33,826 bases of DNA from Bacilli bacterium (lineage in GTDB: Bacteria; Bacillota_I; Bacilli_A; Izemoplasmatales; Hujiaoplasmataceae), in NCBI GenBank assembly GCA_018399755.1, contig JAGYOE010000009.1:1-33826 (forward strand), read 5' to 3'. A program made the translations under genes and the position numbers. Positions 8,744 to 17,348 of this stretch are shown here, piece after piece (positions within the stretch are counted from its first letter, which is position 1; every line of letters starts with the position of its first letter). The notes under the pieces are model-generated. The model was not told the DNA's origin and did no database searches. It saw only the letters and a program-made list of their open reading frames with translations.

Positions 8744-9459
8744 TCGATAAACTCTTTTATTCTTTTAATCTCAATTTTCGTTAAAAATTTAATAAATGGT
8801 TCTATATCCTTATTAATTTTATATTCGTCTATTGCATCAAAGTATTCATTTTGTAATTTTTTTGATACTGATACCGGTAAATAATCTTGAAGCTCTAATT
8901 CATAGTTTAATAATAATCTTGCTAATCTACCATTTGCATCTACAAAGGGATAGATTTTTAAAAATTGTAAATGAGCATAAGCAGCGCGTTTAAGACCTTT
9001 TAAATCAGTAGTATTTAGTGTTTCAAAATAATCATCCATCTTTTTATAAATTTTTAAATAAGACGGGGGTACATGTTTAGCTCCTAAAATAAAGAGATCT
9101 CGACTTCGATAAATACCGCCATTGATTATTCCGTCTACTAAGGTCTGATGTAAATCCTTAACGATTTCTTCGTCAAAAGCAATCTTTTTATCTGCTAATC
9201 TATGGACCATTTGTAAAGCATGATAATTATTAATAATAGCTTTGCGTCTATTTTGTTTCTTATCAGGAAATTCTCTAGAATGGTCTTCTAAAAGAAATTC
9301 AACATCTTCATAGGTAAAATCATCATTGTCAAAACTCGTAGATTCATAAATATAGAGAGTATCAAACTTGTTTTGTTTTTTTCTGAGTTCTTCTTTAGAT
9401 ATTGACTCTTTTTTCTTGAGTAATTCCTGTTTAAGCGCTTCTACCTCTTCTAACTTCAT
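8734..9459 (-). CDS. Fic-domain protein with altered active-site motif
   Basis: Fic/Doc family; active members transfer AMP or another nucleotide group to target hydroxyls. 241 residues from ATG 9459, chosen because the upstream in-frame GTG (9468) is part of the ribosome site GAGGTG. N-terminal helix with an inhibitory-type motif S40-TSF-D44-N45, resembling (S/T)xxxEG/N but with Asp for Glu; flap region 'GGIYRSRDLFILGAKHVPP'; active-site loop Y170-PFVDANGR-178. The catalytic His of HxFx(D/E)(G/A)N(G/K)R is Tyr here (codon TAT), while Phe, Asp, Asn and Arg are kept. It is the first gene of the lplA-gcv operon and has no antitoxin beside it. AMP transfer by the usual mechanism is doubtful; the target is unknown. 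Confidence 0.85.
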   Translation of the reverse strand: MKLEEVEALKQELLKKKESISKEELRKKQNKFDTLYIYESTSFDNDDFTYEDVEFLLEDHSREFPDKKQNRRKAIINNYHALQMVHRLADKKIAFDEEIVKDLHQTLVDGIINGGIYRSRDLFILGAKHVPPSYLKIYKKMDDYFETLNTTDLKGLKRAAYAHLQFLKIYPFVDANGRLARLLLNYELELQDYLPVSVSKKLQNEYFDAIDEYKINKDIEPFIKFLTKIEIKRIKEFIEGE

Positions 9460-9477
9460 ATTTATCACCTCATAAAA

Positions 9478-9506
9478 ATAATATCACAGAAAACCCTTTC
9501 ATTCAA
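9478..9506 (-). promoter_or_regulatory. Promoter of the fic-lplA-gcv-cvpA operon
   Basis: Minus strand TTGAAT (9501-9506), 17 bp spacer, TATTAT (9478-9483), lying just upstream of the fic ribosome site. The leader would be very short, so there is no room for a glycine riboswitch. Confidence 0.6.
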
Positions 9507-9652
9507 TTGATTTAACTAAAATTTTATAGGGATTATTAACTTTAATTAATGTTATATTTTGAAATGTTTTCATCTTCATAAGTAGTTTAATATAACTGAA
9601 CTATTTTTTACATAATTTTTACATAAAAATAACTAATTTTTAATATAAATGT
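9507..9652. other. Intergenic region between divergent fic and guaD
   Basis: Very AT-rich, about 145 bp between the two promoters. I see no gene, no purine-riboswitch core and no clear operator here. Confidence 0.5.
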
Positions 9653-9658
9653 TATAAT
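9650..9658 (+). promoter_or_regulatory. Extended -10 promoter of guaD
   Basis: TG-T-TATAAT (9650-9658). No recognisable -35 at 16-18 bp. It predicts a leader of about 90 nt, AT-rich with short A/T inverted repeats around 9695-9740, before the ribosome site AAGGAG (9745-9750). Confidence 0.5.
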
Positions 9659-9755
9659 AATAATACAAAAATCATCAAAATCTCAAATAAATTATGAATT
9701 TTTTAATAATTTTAACTAAATAATTTATAATTAAACTAACAAAAAAGGAGTAATT

Positions 9756-10238
9756 ATGGCTAAGAAAACACATAAAGAATTGATGGAACTAGCAATTATA
9801 GAAGCAAGAAAAACAATGAATAAAGATTTAGGCGGGCCTTTTGGTGCGCTAGTCATTAACGATAAAAATGAAATTATATCCGTTGCTTCAAACACAGTAT
9901 TAGGTGACAATGACCCTACAGCGCATGCAGAAATTAACGCTATTAGAAAAGCAACAAAAAAACTCGGCACACATGATTTAAGTGGTTGTACTCTCTACAC
10001 TACCGCTTATCCTTGCCCAATGTGTTTAGGCGCTATTATTTGGTCTAATATCAAGAAGGTATATTACGGATGCATTGAAAGCGATGCTGATGAAATTGGT
10101 TTTAGAGATGATTTTATTTATAAGTTTATTGAAAACAAGCGAAAAGATATATCAATTCTTGATTTAGAAGAAAAAGAAAGAAGTACTTGTTTAAAACTTT
10201 TTAAAGAATATAAAGATAAAAACAAACCATTGTATTAA
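9756..10238 (+). CDS. guaD: Guanine deaminase
   Basis: Cytidine-deaminase-fold enzyme converting guanine to xanthine plus ammonia. 160 residues, matching the small Bacillus-type GuaD rather than the large amidohydrolase type. Zn site: H and E in 'PTAHAEINAIRKA' and two Cys in 'YPCPMCLGAI'. 'GGPFGALV', the 'GFRDDFIYK' segment and the C-terminal end 'KPLY' fit GuaD and argue against tRNA adenosine deaminase TadA. ATG at 9756 has AAGGAG. The gene is transcribed alone, convergent to the large purine operon with a shared terminator; its product xanthine is a substrate for the hydroxylases encoded there. Confidence 0.88.
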   Translation: MAKKTHKELMELAIIEARKTMNKDLGGPFGALVINDKNEIISVASNTVLGDNDPTAHAEINAIRKATKKLGTHDLSGCTLYTTAYPCPMCLGAIIWSNIKKVYYGCIESDADEIGFRDDFIYKFIENKRKDISILDLEEKERSTCLKLFKEYKDKNKPLY

Positions 10239-10252
10239 TTAACACAAAATAC

Positions 10253-10282
10253 AAAACAGACCAAAATTTGGTCTGTTTTTTT
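10253..10282. terminator. Bidirectional terminator between guaD and thpR
   Basis: Strong hairpin built on ACAGACCAA and TTGGTCTGT with a 3-4 nt loop, followed on the plus strand by a run of seven or more T. It ends guaD and is also positioned to end the purine operon just after the thpR stop (10284-10286), though the minus-strand T-run is broken. Confidence 0.85.
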
Positions 10283-10283
10283 G

Positions 10284-10811
10284 TTATTTCAACATACTAT
10301 AATCGATCTCGCGATAAACTAAATCACCATTTATCCTTTTAGATTCCATAATGCTAATTTTATTTGCATTAAAAATAATTGGTTTAGTAGATATTTGCTT
10401 TAAATCATTTTGATTAATTTTAACTTTTCTTCCTAAAGTTATATGTGGAGTAAACTTTTGATTAAAAACTTTTATTCCAATATCTTTCAGTTTTATAATT
10501 ACTTCATTATGAAGTTGCTTAAGATTTAAATTATTTTTAACTCTTAAGTGTACTAAACAATCTTTTTGACGGTTTTTAAAGCAATCAAGACCAATAGTTT
10601 GGTATTTAAACATTGAAAAATTAATCTTTTTTACACAATTAATTACTTTTTCTAATTTTAAACTATCTATATCGCCAATATAATACAAGGTTAAATGTAA
10701 ATTATTATAGGTAGTATAATTTCCTTGATAATTATTAGCTAAGTTTTTTAATTGTTTAAATATTCTTTTCTTTTCAGTTTCAGAAAATAATAAAGCAATA
10801 AAGACTCTCAT
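10284..10811 (-). CDS. thpR: RNA 2',3'-cyclic phosphodiesterase (2H family)
   Basis: 2H phosphoesterase opening 2',3'-cyclic phosphate ends of RNA; formerly called 2'-5' RNA ligase. 175 residues. The two catalytic HxT motifs are H39-L-T41 ('NNLHLTLYYIG') and H123-I-T125 ('TPHITLGRK'), the second with the usual preceding Pro; 'MRVFIAL' is the typical N-terminus. ATG at 10811, 8 nt after the ygeW stop, so it is probably the last gene of the purine operon, though a link to purine breakdown is not obvious. A role on a cyclic phosphate metabolite is possible, but RNA repair is the default reading. Confidence 0.88.
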   Translation of the reverse strand: MRVFIALLFSETEKKRIFKQLKNLANNYQGNYTTYNNLHLTLYYIGDIDSLKLEKVINCVKKINFSMFKYQTIGLDCFKNRQKDCLVHLRVKNNLNLKQLHNEVIIKLKDIGIKVFNQKFTPHITLGRKVKINQNDLKQISTKPIIFNANKISIMESKRINGDLVYREIDYSMLK

Positions 10812-10819
10812 CTTTAAGT

Positions 10820-11803
10820 CTATTTATCTCCCATTGTCATTGCCATAACTGCTTTAGCTGTATGAAGTCTATTTTCGGCTTCTAAGTAAACTATAGAATG
10901 TTTGCCATCTATTACACTATCTTCTACTTCATTGCCTCTATCAGCTGGTAGAGCGTGCATATAATAAACGTTTTTACTTGCTTTTGCCATCATGTCTTCA
11001 GTGCATTTCCAAGATTTATAAGATTCTAGTAAATCATCTACAACTGCGTCACTTTGATTTGTTACCCATGAACCCCAGTTTTTAGGAATTACTACATCTG
11101 CATCTTGAAAAGCTTCTTCCATTTTATGAGTAATAGTAAAACTTCCGTTATTTTCTTTTGCATAATTTCTTGCTTTTTCAATTGCCCAATCAGGTAATTC
11201 ATAACCTTCAGGATAAGCAAGTGTAACATCCATTCCATAACGAGGGAATAATAATATTTGGGTTAATGGAACACTTATTGGTTTTTTATGTGTAGTTGCA
11301 TAAGCCCAAATAATAGAAACTTTAAGATTTTTTGTTTTTTTAGCAACTTCTTGAATTGTCATTAAATCAGCTAAACCTTGCATTGGGTGATATAAATCGC
11401 ATTGTAAATTCATTACTGGAACTGTAGAATTAGCTGCCATTTCTCTTAAATACCTATTTCCTACTCCCCAAAAACAATTTCTACAAGCAATTCCGTGTCC
11501 ATAACTAGATAGAATAGTTGCGGTGTCTTTAGCACTTTCTCCATGAGATATTTGCATACCTGAGGTATCTAAATAATTCCCATGTCCTCCTAATTGAGCA
11601 ATTCCTGCTTCCATAGAATTTCTTGTTCTTGTAGATTGTTCAAAAAACATTAAGAATGCAGATTTATTTTTTAAAAAAGTAGTATCTTCATTATTGTGAA
11701 ATTTGTGTTTTAAATCAAATGAAACTTCTAATAATTTATCAATTTCTTCTTTCTTCCAATCGTCTAGTGTAATAAAATGTTTTCCTTTAAATAATGGTTT
11801 CAT
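10820..11803 (-). CDS. ygeW: YgeW-type knotted carbamoyltransferase
   Basis: Aspartate/ornithine carbamoyltransferase superfamily, YgeW branch, found in anaerobic purine-degradation clusters; the true substrate is not firmly established. 327 residues, shorter than the roughly 400 of E. coli YgeW. Carbamoyl-phosphate loop S57-T-R-T-R61 in 'FFEQSTRTRNSM', 'HGESAKDTA' (second phosphate-site loop), 'LQCDLYHPMQGLADL' (HPxQ motif), 'WAYATTHKKPISVP' and 'YMHALPADRG' in the substrate loop are visible. The WAY...KPxSVP and Asp-Val-Thr-Leu-Ala-x-Pro-Glu-Gly-Tyr pattern is what marks YgeW rather than OTC. ATG at 11803 with AGAGGAGAG. It follows ygeY closely and probably works on its product, forming carbamoyl phosphate for ATP synthesis. 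Confidence 0.85.
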   Translation of the reverse strand: MKPLFKGKHFITLDDWKKEEIDKLLEVSFDLKHKFHNNEDTTFLKNKSAFLMFFEQSTRTRNSMEAGIAQLGGHGNYLDTSGMQISHGESAKDTATILSSYGHGIACRNCFWGVGNRYLREMAANSTVPVMNLQCDLYHPMQGLADLMTIQEVAKKTKNLKVSIIWAYATTHKKPISVPLTQILLFPRYGMDVTLAYPEGYELPDWAIEKARNYAKENNGSFTITHKMEEAFQDADVVIPKNWGSWVTNQSDAVVDDLLESYKSWKCTEDMMAKASKNVYYMHALPADRGNEVEDSVIDGKHSIVYLEAENRLHTAKAVMAMTMGDK

Positions 11804-11813
11804 AATCTCTCCT

Positions 11814-13025
11814 CTATTTCTTTAAATTTTTTATATATTCTGAAGGTATTGTCGCATACATTGCACAAGCCCTAACTAAATGACTTTTAAATGTTTTTTC
11901 GTTTGGTGCGTGAGCTTCTTCTTCTTTTCCTGGACCAAAACCTATACAAGGAATATTATGTCTTCCCATAATTGAAACAGCATTTGTAGAAAAAGTCCAT
12001 TTATCAACTAAAGGTTTTTCTGCAAAAATATTCTCATAGGCTTTAACAGTTGATTGACATACAATATGATCTTCAGGTAAAACCCAAGTAGGAAAATAAG
12101 CTTTAGTTGGATAAACTAATCCTGTATATGCCGGTCTTGAATAATCATACATTTCAACTTTAGCATTAGTATTTTTAACTGATGCTAATTCTTCAATCTC
12201 TTTTAAAGCACTTTTATAAGTTTCCCCATCAGTTAATCTTCTATCAATAGATATCCAACACCCATCAGCTACTGCACAACGTGAAGGAGATGAATGAAAA
12301 ATTTCACTAACGGTTAAAGTTCCTTTTCCTAAAAATTTATTATCTAAGAGACGATAATTTAATTGTTCTAACTCTTGGATAATAGGTGCCATTTTATAAA
12401 TCGCATTATCTCCTCTTTCTGGAGCGCTTCCGTGACAAGATGTTCCCGTTGTTGTTACTTTTATTTCCATTCTACCTCGATGTCCTCGATAGATATTACA
12501 ATTAGTTGGTTCTGTAATAACAACAAATTCAGGTTTAATCTTTTCTTCTTGAATAAGATATTGCCAGCATAAGCCATCACAATCTTCTTCTTGAACTGTC
12601 CCAGTAATTAAAAGAGTATATTCTTTTTCTAAGTTTAAATCTTTGATAATTTTTCCAGCATATACCATTGACGCCATACCGCCTTCTTGATCAGAAGCTC
12701 CTCTGCCGCCAATAGTTTCTTCATCTTCATAACCTTTATAAGGATCAAAAGACCAATTATTAATTTCTCCTACACCTACTGTATCAATATGTGCATCCAT
12801 TGCAATTAAGTGTTTCCCACTGCCTATTCTACCAATAATATTACCCATTTTATCTATTCTTACTTCGTCAAAACCTACTTTTTCCATTTCAGCTTTAATT
12901 CGTTGGATAACTTTTTCTTCATTGCAACTTTCACTTGGAATCGCAATCATATCACGAAGAAATTTTGTCATGTCCTTTTCATACTTTTTACTTAATTCAA
13001 ATATTTTTTTATAATCTAATTTCAT
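11814..13025 (-). CDS. ygeY: YgeY-family M20 metallohydrolase
   Basis: Zn-dependent M20 amidohydrolase/peptidase of the YgeY branch, linked to anaerobic purine and selenium-associated clusters. 403 residues from ATG 13025, the length I recall for E. coli YgeY. I choose this ATG because TGAGGAAT is spaced for it; the upstream in-frame GTG (13037) overlaps the preceding gene. Metal and catalytic residues: H79 in 'MDAHIDTVG', D112 in 'SDQEGGM', E146/E147 in 'VQEEDCDG', then a late 'HAPNEKT'. '[11 protein letters not shown]' and '[17 protein letters not shown]' are close to the YgeY pattern. It starts one base after the upstream stop. Likely cleaves a carbamoylated or ureido intermediate of ring breakdown; this is inferred from context. 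Confidence 0.92.
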   Translation of the reverse strand: MKLDYKKIFELSKKYEKDMTKFLRDMIAIPSESCNEEKVIQRIKAEMEKVGFDEVRIDKMGNIIGRIGSGKHLIAMDAHIDTVGVGEINNWSFDPYKGYEDEETIGGRGASDQEGGMASMVYAGKIIKDLNLEKEYTLLITGTVQEEDCDGLCWQYLIQEEKIKPEFVVITEPTNCNIYRGHRGRMEIKVTTTGTSCHGSAPERGDNAIYKMAPIIQELEQLNYRLLDNKFLGKGTLTVSEIFHSSPSRCAVADGCWISIDRRLTDGETYKSALKEIEELASVKNTNAKVEMYDYSRPAYTGLVYPTKAYFPTWVLPEDHIVCQSTVKAYENIFAEKPLVDKWTFSTNAVSIMGRHNIPCIGFGPGKEEEAHAPNEKTFKSHLVRACAMYATIPSEYIKNLKK

Positions 13026-13026
13026 A

Positions 13027-14385
13027 TTATTCCTCACGCATTTCTTTAATTAATTTATCATAATGAAAAACCTTATTATATTCATTTTCCCAGAAGTCTT
13101 GAGTTTTCATTGAATCTAAATAAGTTTTTTTATAACCAAATTTGAGCCAATCTTTTTCTTTTTGCTTAAATAATTTTTCTTTTTGTGATTGTGGTCGATA
13201 ATCCGCTATATGGTTTGTATCAGCATTAATAAAAATATCTTTAAACCATCTATCTAATACAAAATCTTCAGTTTCTAAATATCGTTTATCTAAATCTTGT
13301 AACACTGTTTCATAGCGATCATATCCATCAGTCGCAATTGTTACTACGTTATCTCCAGGTCCAAGTTTTAAAAATTTAGCCATTTTAATTGCGCCAATAA
13401 TATTGCAAATACTAGAAACTCCAAATAATTCTCTCATTGCTTCAGCTTGTTCGCGTTTAACTCCATTTTTTAATAACACATCGATTCCATCATGGATTAT
13501 TTTCAAACCTTGAACACTTTCTTCGTCTTTAATTAAGGCAATAAAATCAGTATTCAAAACATTATGAATTAATGTACACATTTTATCTCCAATACCTTCA
13601 ATTCTATGTTGTCCTCTTCCGCCATTCATTAAAGTTGAACATTCATATGGTTCAAGTGCTGCAACTTTAGCTTCTGGATACATTTTTTTAATTTGATCAC
13701 CAGCACCAATTGTTCCTGCAGAACCGGGAGCTGATGCAAAACAAGCAATTCTTCCGTTACCAATGCCCTTAACTGCTTCAATACAAGAATTACCTGTCAC
13801 ATGGCGATGAAAACGATAATTTGGCAATAACTCAAATTGTGCTAAAGAACGATTTTTTGGGTCTTCATTTAACTTGAAAGTCCGCTCTAAAGTTAAAATA
13901 ACATCAGATTCAGTTCCAGGAGTTAAATCTAATTTAGCTCCATATTTTTGAATTCTTTGATATCTTTCTTTACTCATATTATCTGGCATAATAACAATCG
14001 AATCATATTTCATTAAATTACAAATATATGAAACCCCAATACCAAAATTACCTGTAGAAGGTCCTAGAATTGTATGTTTTCCAGGAAGAATAGTTCTATC
14101 TACACAACCTTCAATTAAAGTTGAATAAGCAGGCCCTACTTTATGTGATCCTGATGGAAAATATTTTCCTAATAAAACCACAATATTTGCATCTACACCT
14201 GTTAATGTTTTGGGAAGAACTATTTTTCGGACTTGATTATTTTCATCCTTCCAATTAATATTGAATAAATTAATTGGATCTAATTCCTCGCTTTTCTTTT
14301 CTAAAGCTTTTTTTCTGATTTTTGGATCAATCTTTGATGGATGTAACATCTCATCATAAGTTGGTCCGAATGGTATTTTACTCAT
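13027..14385 (-). CDS. Fold-type II PLP-dependent enzyme (cysteine-synthase-like)
   Basis: 452 residues. PLP lysine K82 in '[15 protein letters not shown]'; phosphate-binding or substrate loop '[10 protein letters not shown]' (S/T-G-N-x-G); later glycine-rich '[12 protein letters not shown]'; '[10 protein letters not shown]' near the C-terminus. The core resembles cysteine synthase/threonine dehydratase, with an added N-terminal segment (about 1-60) and a long C-terminal tail (about 385-452). It is not a close match to YgeX (diaminopropionate ammonia-lyase), the PLP enzyme expected here. It overlaps the upstream PLP gene by 8 nt and precedes ygeY by one base, so it very likely acts in the amino-acid end of purine breakdown, for instance lysing or substituting 2,3-diaminopropionate. 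Exact reaction not known. Confidence 0.82.
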   Translation of the reverse strand: MSKIPFGPTYDEMLHPSKIDPKIRKKALEKKSEELDPINLFNINWKDENNQVRKIVLPKTLTGVDANIVVLLGKYFPSGSHKVGPAYSTLIEGCVDRTILPGKHTILGPSTGNFGIGVSYICNLMKYDSIVIMPDNMSKERYQRIQKYGAKLDLTPGTESDVILTLERTFKLNEDPKNRSLAQFELLPNYRFHRHVTGNSCIEAVKGIGNGRIACFASAPGSAGTIGAGDQIKKMYPEAKVAALEPYECSTLMNGGRGQHRIEGIGDKMCTLIHNVLNTDFIALIKDEESVQGLKIIHDGIDVLLKNGVKREQAEAMRELFGVSSICNIIGAIKMAKFLKLGPGDNVVTIATDGYDRYETVLQDLDKRYLETEDFVLDRWFKDIFINADTNHIADYRPQSQKEKLFKQKEKDWLKFGYKKTYLDSMKTQDFWENEYNKVFHYDKLIKEMREE

Positions 14386-15628
14386 CTGTCATTCCTCTTT
14401 CCTCTATATAATCTATTAATTCTTCTAAATTTGAATCTAAAAGAATCGGTTCGTCAAATACTTTTAATGCGTTTTCTGTATCTTTTAAACCATTACCAGT
14501 AATTATTACTGTAACAGTATCTTTTTCTTTAATAATATCTTTTTCTCTAGCTTGAATAAACCCAGCTAATGAAGCCGCAGCGGCTGGTTCAGCAAATATC
14601 CCTTCTTCTTTTCCTAATAAAAGCATAGCTTCCATAATTTTTTTATCTGAAACTTTTAGATAAGTTCCCTGACTTTTTTTTACAGCATCTAAACCTTTTA
14701 TTGGATTTCTCGGAATGCCTACAGCTATACTATCAGCTATAGTAGATTCGTCTGTTTCTTCTAATTCCTTATTATTGTGAAATGCATCGTAAAAAGGTGA
14801 ACAACCTTCTGCTTGAACACCAATTATTTTTGGTATTTTATCAATTAAATCAAGGTTTAATAAATCATAAAAGCCTTTATAAACTCCTCCAATTGTACAA
14901 CCATCACCAACTGATACAACTACCCAATCAGTAGGTTTAAAATTAAGTTGTTCTGCAATTTCTAAAGCAACAGTTTTCTTTCCCTCAATCAAATTGGGGT
15001 TAATAGCTGCATTACGATTATACCACTTATAATAATTAATTGCAGATTTAGATAAATTATATGCGGCTTTATAATCTCCGTTAACCTTTATTAAATTAGA
15101 GCCAAATGCTAGTAACTGTGATAACTTACCAAGTGGTGCTCTTTTTGGTACAAAAATTACTGTTTTAAGACCTAGCTTCGAAGCATTACCAGCAAGAGAT
15201 GAAGCTGCATTCCCAGTAGATGAACAAGAAATAACCTCTTTATTTAATTCTAATGCTTTAACACAAGCGATAACGGATGCTCTATCTTTTAATGATTGAG
15301 TTGGGTTTAAGCCTTCATCCTTTAAAAACAATTGTTTGCAGTTATATTTATCTTTTAAATGAGTACTAGAATATAGTGGTGTCCAACCTACTCTTAATGT
15401 ATTTTTTGTATATTTTTCTTCTACAGGTAATAGAGGTAAATATCGCCAAATAGATAAATCACGATTATTTTTAAAATAGGCTTTATTCATTACTTTCTTT
15501 ATTTTATCATAATCATATTCAATATCAAGTATCCCTTTTTCTAAACAATTAGGGCATACTAATAGTTCTTTTTCTACTGAATATTTATTATTGCATTTTG
15601 TACAACGATAATTTTTTTTATAACTCAT
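14378..15628 (-). CDS. Threonine-synthase-like PLP enzyme with zinc ribbon
   Basis: 416 residues. N-terminal zinc ribbon with C9/C12 ('RCTKC') and C25/C28 ('CPNC'), then a fold-type II PLP domain: PLP lysine K114 in 'NPTQSLKDRAS', 'SSTGNAASSLAG' as the substrate/phosphate loop, 'VVVSVGDGCTIGGVYKG' glycine-rich cofactor loop, 'GIFAEPAAAASLAG' and 'ITGNGLKD' at the end. This is the threonine synthase layout, but the setting between adenine deaminase and a second PLP enzyme, far from thrA/thrB, argues for a role in purine breakdown, such as beta-elimination from a diaminopropionate- or serine-type intermediate. It overlaps ade by 11 nt and the next gene by 8 nt. Biosynthetic threonine synthase remains the alternative. 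Confidence 0.82.
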   Translation of the reverse strand: MSYKKNYRCTKCNNKYSVEKELLVCPNCLEKGILDIEYDYDKIKKVMNKAYFKNNRDLSIWRYLPLLPVEEKYTKNTLRVGWTPLYSSTHLKDKYNCKQLFLKDEGLNPTQSLKDRASVIACVKALELNKEVISCSSTGNAASSLAGNASKLGLKTVIFVPKRAPLGKLSQLLAFGSNLIKVNGDYKAAYNLSKSAINYYKWYNRNAAINPNLIEGKKTVALEIAEQLNFKPTDWVVVSVGDGCTIGGVYKGFYDLLNLDLIDKIPKIIGVQAEGCSPFYDAFHNNKELEETDESTIADSIAVGIPRNPIKGLDAVKKSQGTYLKVSDKKIMEAMLLLGKEEGIFAEPAAAASLAGFIQAREKDIIKEKDTVTVIITGNGLKDTENALKVFDEPILLDSNLEELIDYIEERGMTDE

Positions 15629-17345
15629 TATTATCTCTCACTTCTAATGGTATTAATTTAAATTTGTTTGAATCAAACAAGCCTTTATCAGTTACTCTAA
15701 TTTCAGGTATAACAGCTAATGATAAAAATCCTAATTGCAAGAATGGATCTTCAATTTCAGCTTTTACACCTAAAGTACGGATATTTTTTTCTAAACTATG
15801 AATTTTTTCTTCTACAAATTCGCTTTGCTTAAGTGACATTAAACCAGCTACTTCTAATGGTAAAAATTCTAAGATTTCGCCTTTAGAAACAACCGCTATA
15901 CCTCCACCAATTTCTGTAATCTTTTTAATTGCCAAGTACATATCTTTATCATTATCACCTAAACAAACTAAATTATGTGAATCATGCGAAATTGTCATAG
16001 CTAAGGCTCCGTTTTCTAAACCATAGCCTTTAACTATTCCTTTACCAATATTGTTAATTCCATGATGTCTTTCAATTACACATAGTTTTAATAAATCAGG
16101 ATTATTTTGCGGATTAAATATGCCTTTATCTAAGTTAATCTTTTCAATTATTTTTTTTGTAGTAATATTATTTTTTATTAATCCGATAACATTAACTTTT
16201 CTAGAATTTAATTTATAGGTTAAATCAAGTTTAGCAATGTCAACATTAACCGTATCTAATACTTTTGTTGCATCAACCTTTTTAGCTTTAAAAATTGCTT
16301 TTTTATCTTTAACTAATAATTTTCCGGCTTTATAAACTTTATCAACTTGAATATTATTTAAATCCTTAAATAACACTAAATCAGCTTTATAGCCTGGAGC
16401 TATTGCTCCAAAATTGTTCAATCTATAACAATTTGAAATATTAATTGTAGCCATAGAAATAGCAGAGATTGGATCAATACCAGATTTTATCGCTATATTA
16501 ATATTATTATCCATATGACCAAAATCTTTTATATCACTTGGATGCAAATCATCAGAACAAAATAAGATTCTATCATAATAATTTTTGTTTATTCCCGGAA
16601 GCAAATCTAAAACATTTTTAGTTTGCGAACCTTCACGAAGATGAATATACATTCCTCGTTTAACTTTTTCGATAAGTTCTTCTGGTTTAGTGCATTCATG
16701 ATCTGTTTTAACGCCAGCTAAAACATAAGCATTTAAGGCTTTTTTACTAACCTCAGGAGCATGACCATCTATTATTTTTTCTTTAAAAGCATTAATTTTA
16801 GCTAGTACATCTTTATCCCCATTAATTGTTCCAGAGTAATTCATCATTTCTCCTAAACCTAAAACCTTATCTGCTTTTAAATACTTTTTTATGTCCTCGA
16901 CTAGTAAATTAGCTCCACTAGTTTCAAAATTTGTTGATGGTACACATGAAGGTATCATCATAAAAATATCAAGCGGGGTTTGTTTTGCAGCTTCTAGCAT
17001 AAAATCTATTCCCTTATTGCCGGTAACATTAGCTATTTCATGACAATCAGCTATTACAGTAGTTGTGCCTCTAGGCAATACTGCTAACGCGTAATTATTA
17101 GGAGTTAACATTGAAGATTCAATATGAACATGCCCATCAATAAAACCTGGAGCAACATAATAACCTTGATAGTCAACTTCAAGTTTTCCTTGATAACTTC
17201 CTAATCCAACAATTATACCATCACTAATGGCAATGTCTTCTTCTTCTATTGTTTTGGTAAAAACATTAATTACTTTTGCGTTTTTTATTACCAAATCAGC
17301 TAATAAATCTCCTCTAGCTACTGCTAGCAATTTTTCTTTATTCAA
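15618..17345 (-). CDS. ade: Adenine deaminase
   Basis: Amidohydrolase converting adenine to hypoxanthine and ammonia. 575 residues, typical of bacterial Ade. Metal-site 'GFIDGHVHIESSMLTP' with H72, H74 and the family-specific E76, 'IADCHEIANV' (H102), 'HECTKPEEL' and 'CSDDLHPSD' with the late Asp; 'MTISHDSHNL' in the Ade-specific C-terminal domain. The start is TTG at 17345, fixed by AGGAGG 8 nt upstream; no nearby ATG fits. It begins 3 nt after the FAD-subunit gene of hydroxylase set B, so hypoxanthine made here can be hydroxylated by a neighbouring enzyme. Confidence 0.96.
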   Translation of the reverse strand: MNKEKLLAVARGDLLADLVIKNAKVINVFTKTIEEEDIAISDGIIVGLGSYQGKLEVDYQGYYVAPGFIDGHVHIESSMLTPNNYALAVLPRGTTTVIADCHEIANVTGNKGIDFMLEAAKQTPLDIFMMIPSCVPSTNFETSGANLLVEDIKKYLKADKVLGLGEMMNYSGTINGDKDVLAKINAFKEKIIDGHAPEVSKKALNAYVLAGVKTDHECTKPEELIEKVKRGMYIHLREGSQTKNVLDLLPGINKNYYDRILFCSDDLHPSDIKDFGHMDNNINIAIKSGIDPISAISMATINISNCYRLNNFGAIAPGYKADLVLFKDLNNIQVDKVYKAGKLLVKDKKAIFKAKKVDATKVLDTVNVDIAKLDLTYKLNSRKVNVIGLIKNNITTKKIIEKINLDKGIFNPQNNPDLLKLCVIERHHGINNIGKGIVKGYGLENGALAMTISHDSHNLVCLGDNDKDMYLAIKKITEIGGGIAVVSKGEILEFLPLEVAGLMSLKQSEFVEEKIHSLEKNIRTLGVKAEIEDPFLQLGFLSLAVIPEIRVTDKGLFDSNKFKLIPLEVRDNNEL

Positions 17346-17348
17346 GGT

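Noticed and set aside
9659-9755. Possible purine riboswitch in the guaD leader
   Set aside because: The leader is about 90 nt but almost only A and T; I find none of the conserved purine-aptamer core or loop-loop pairing sequences.
9756-10238. tRNA adenosine deaminase TadA instead of guanine deaminase
   Set aside because: Shares the Zn motifs, but the GFRDDFIYK segment and the C-terminal KPLY end are GuaD features, and the neighbours are purine-catabolic.
10820-11803. Ornithine carbamoyltransferase (argF)
   Set aside because: The WAYATTHKKPISVP and LAYPEGYELP segments follow YgeW, and ygeY directly upstream fits that cluster rather than arginine metabolism.
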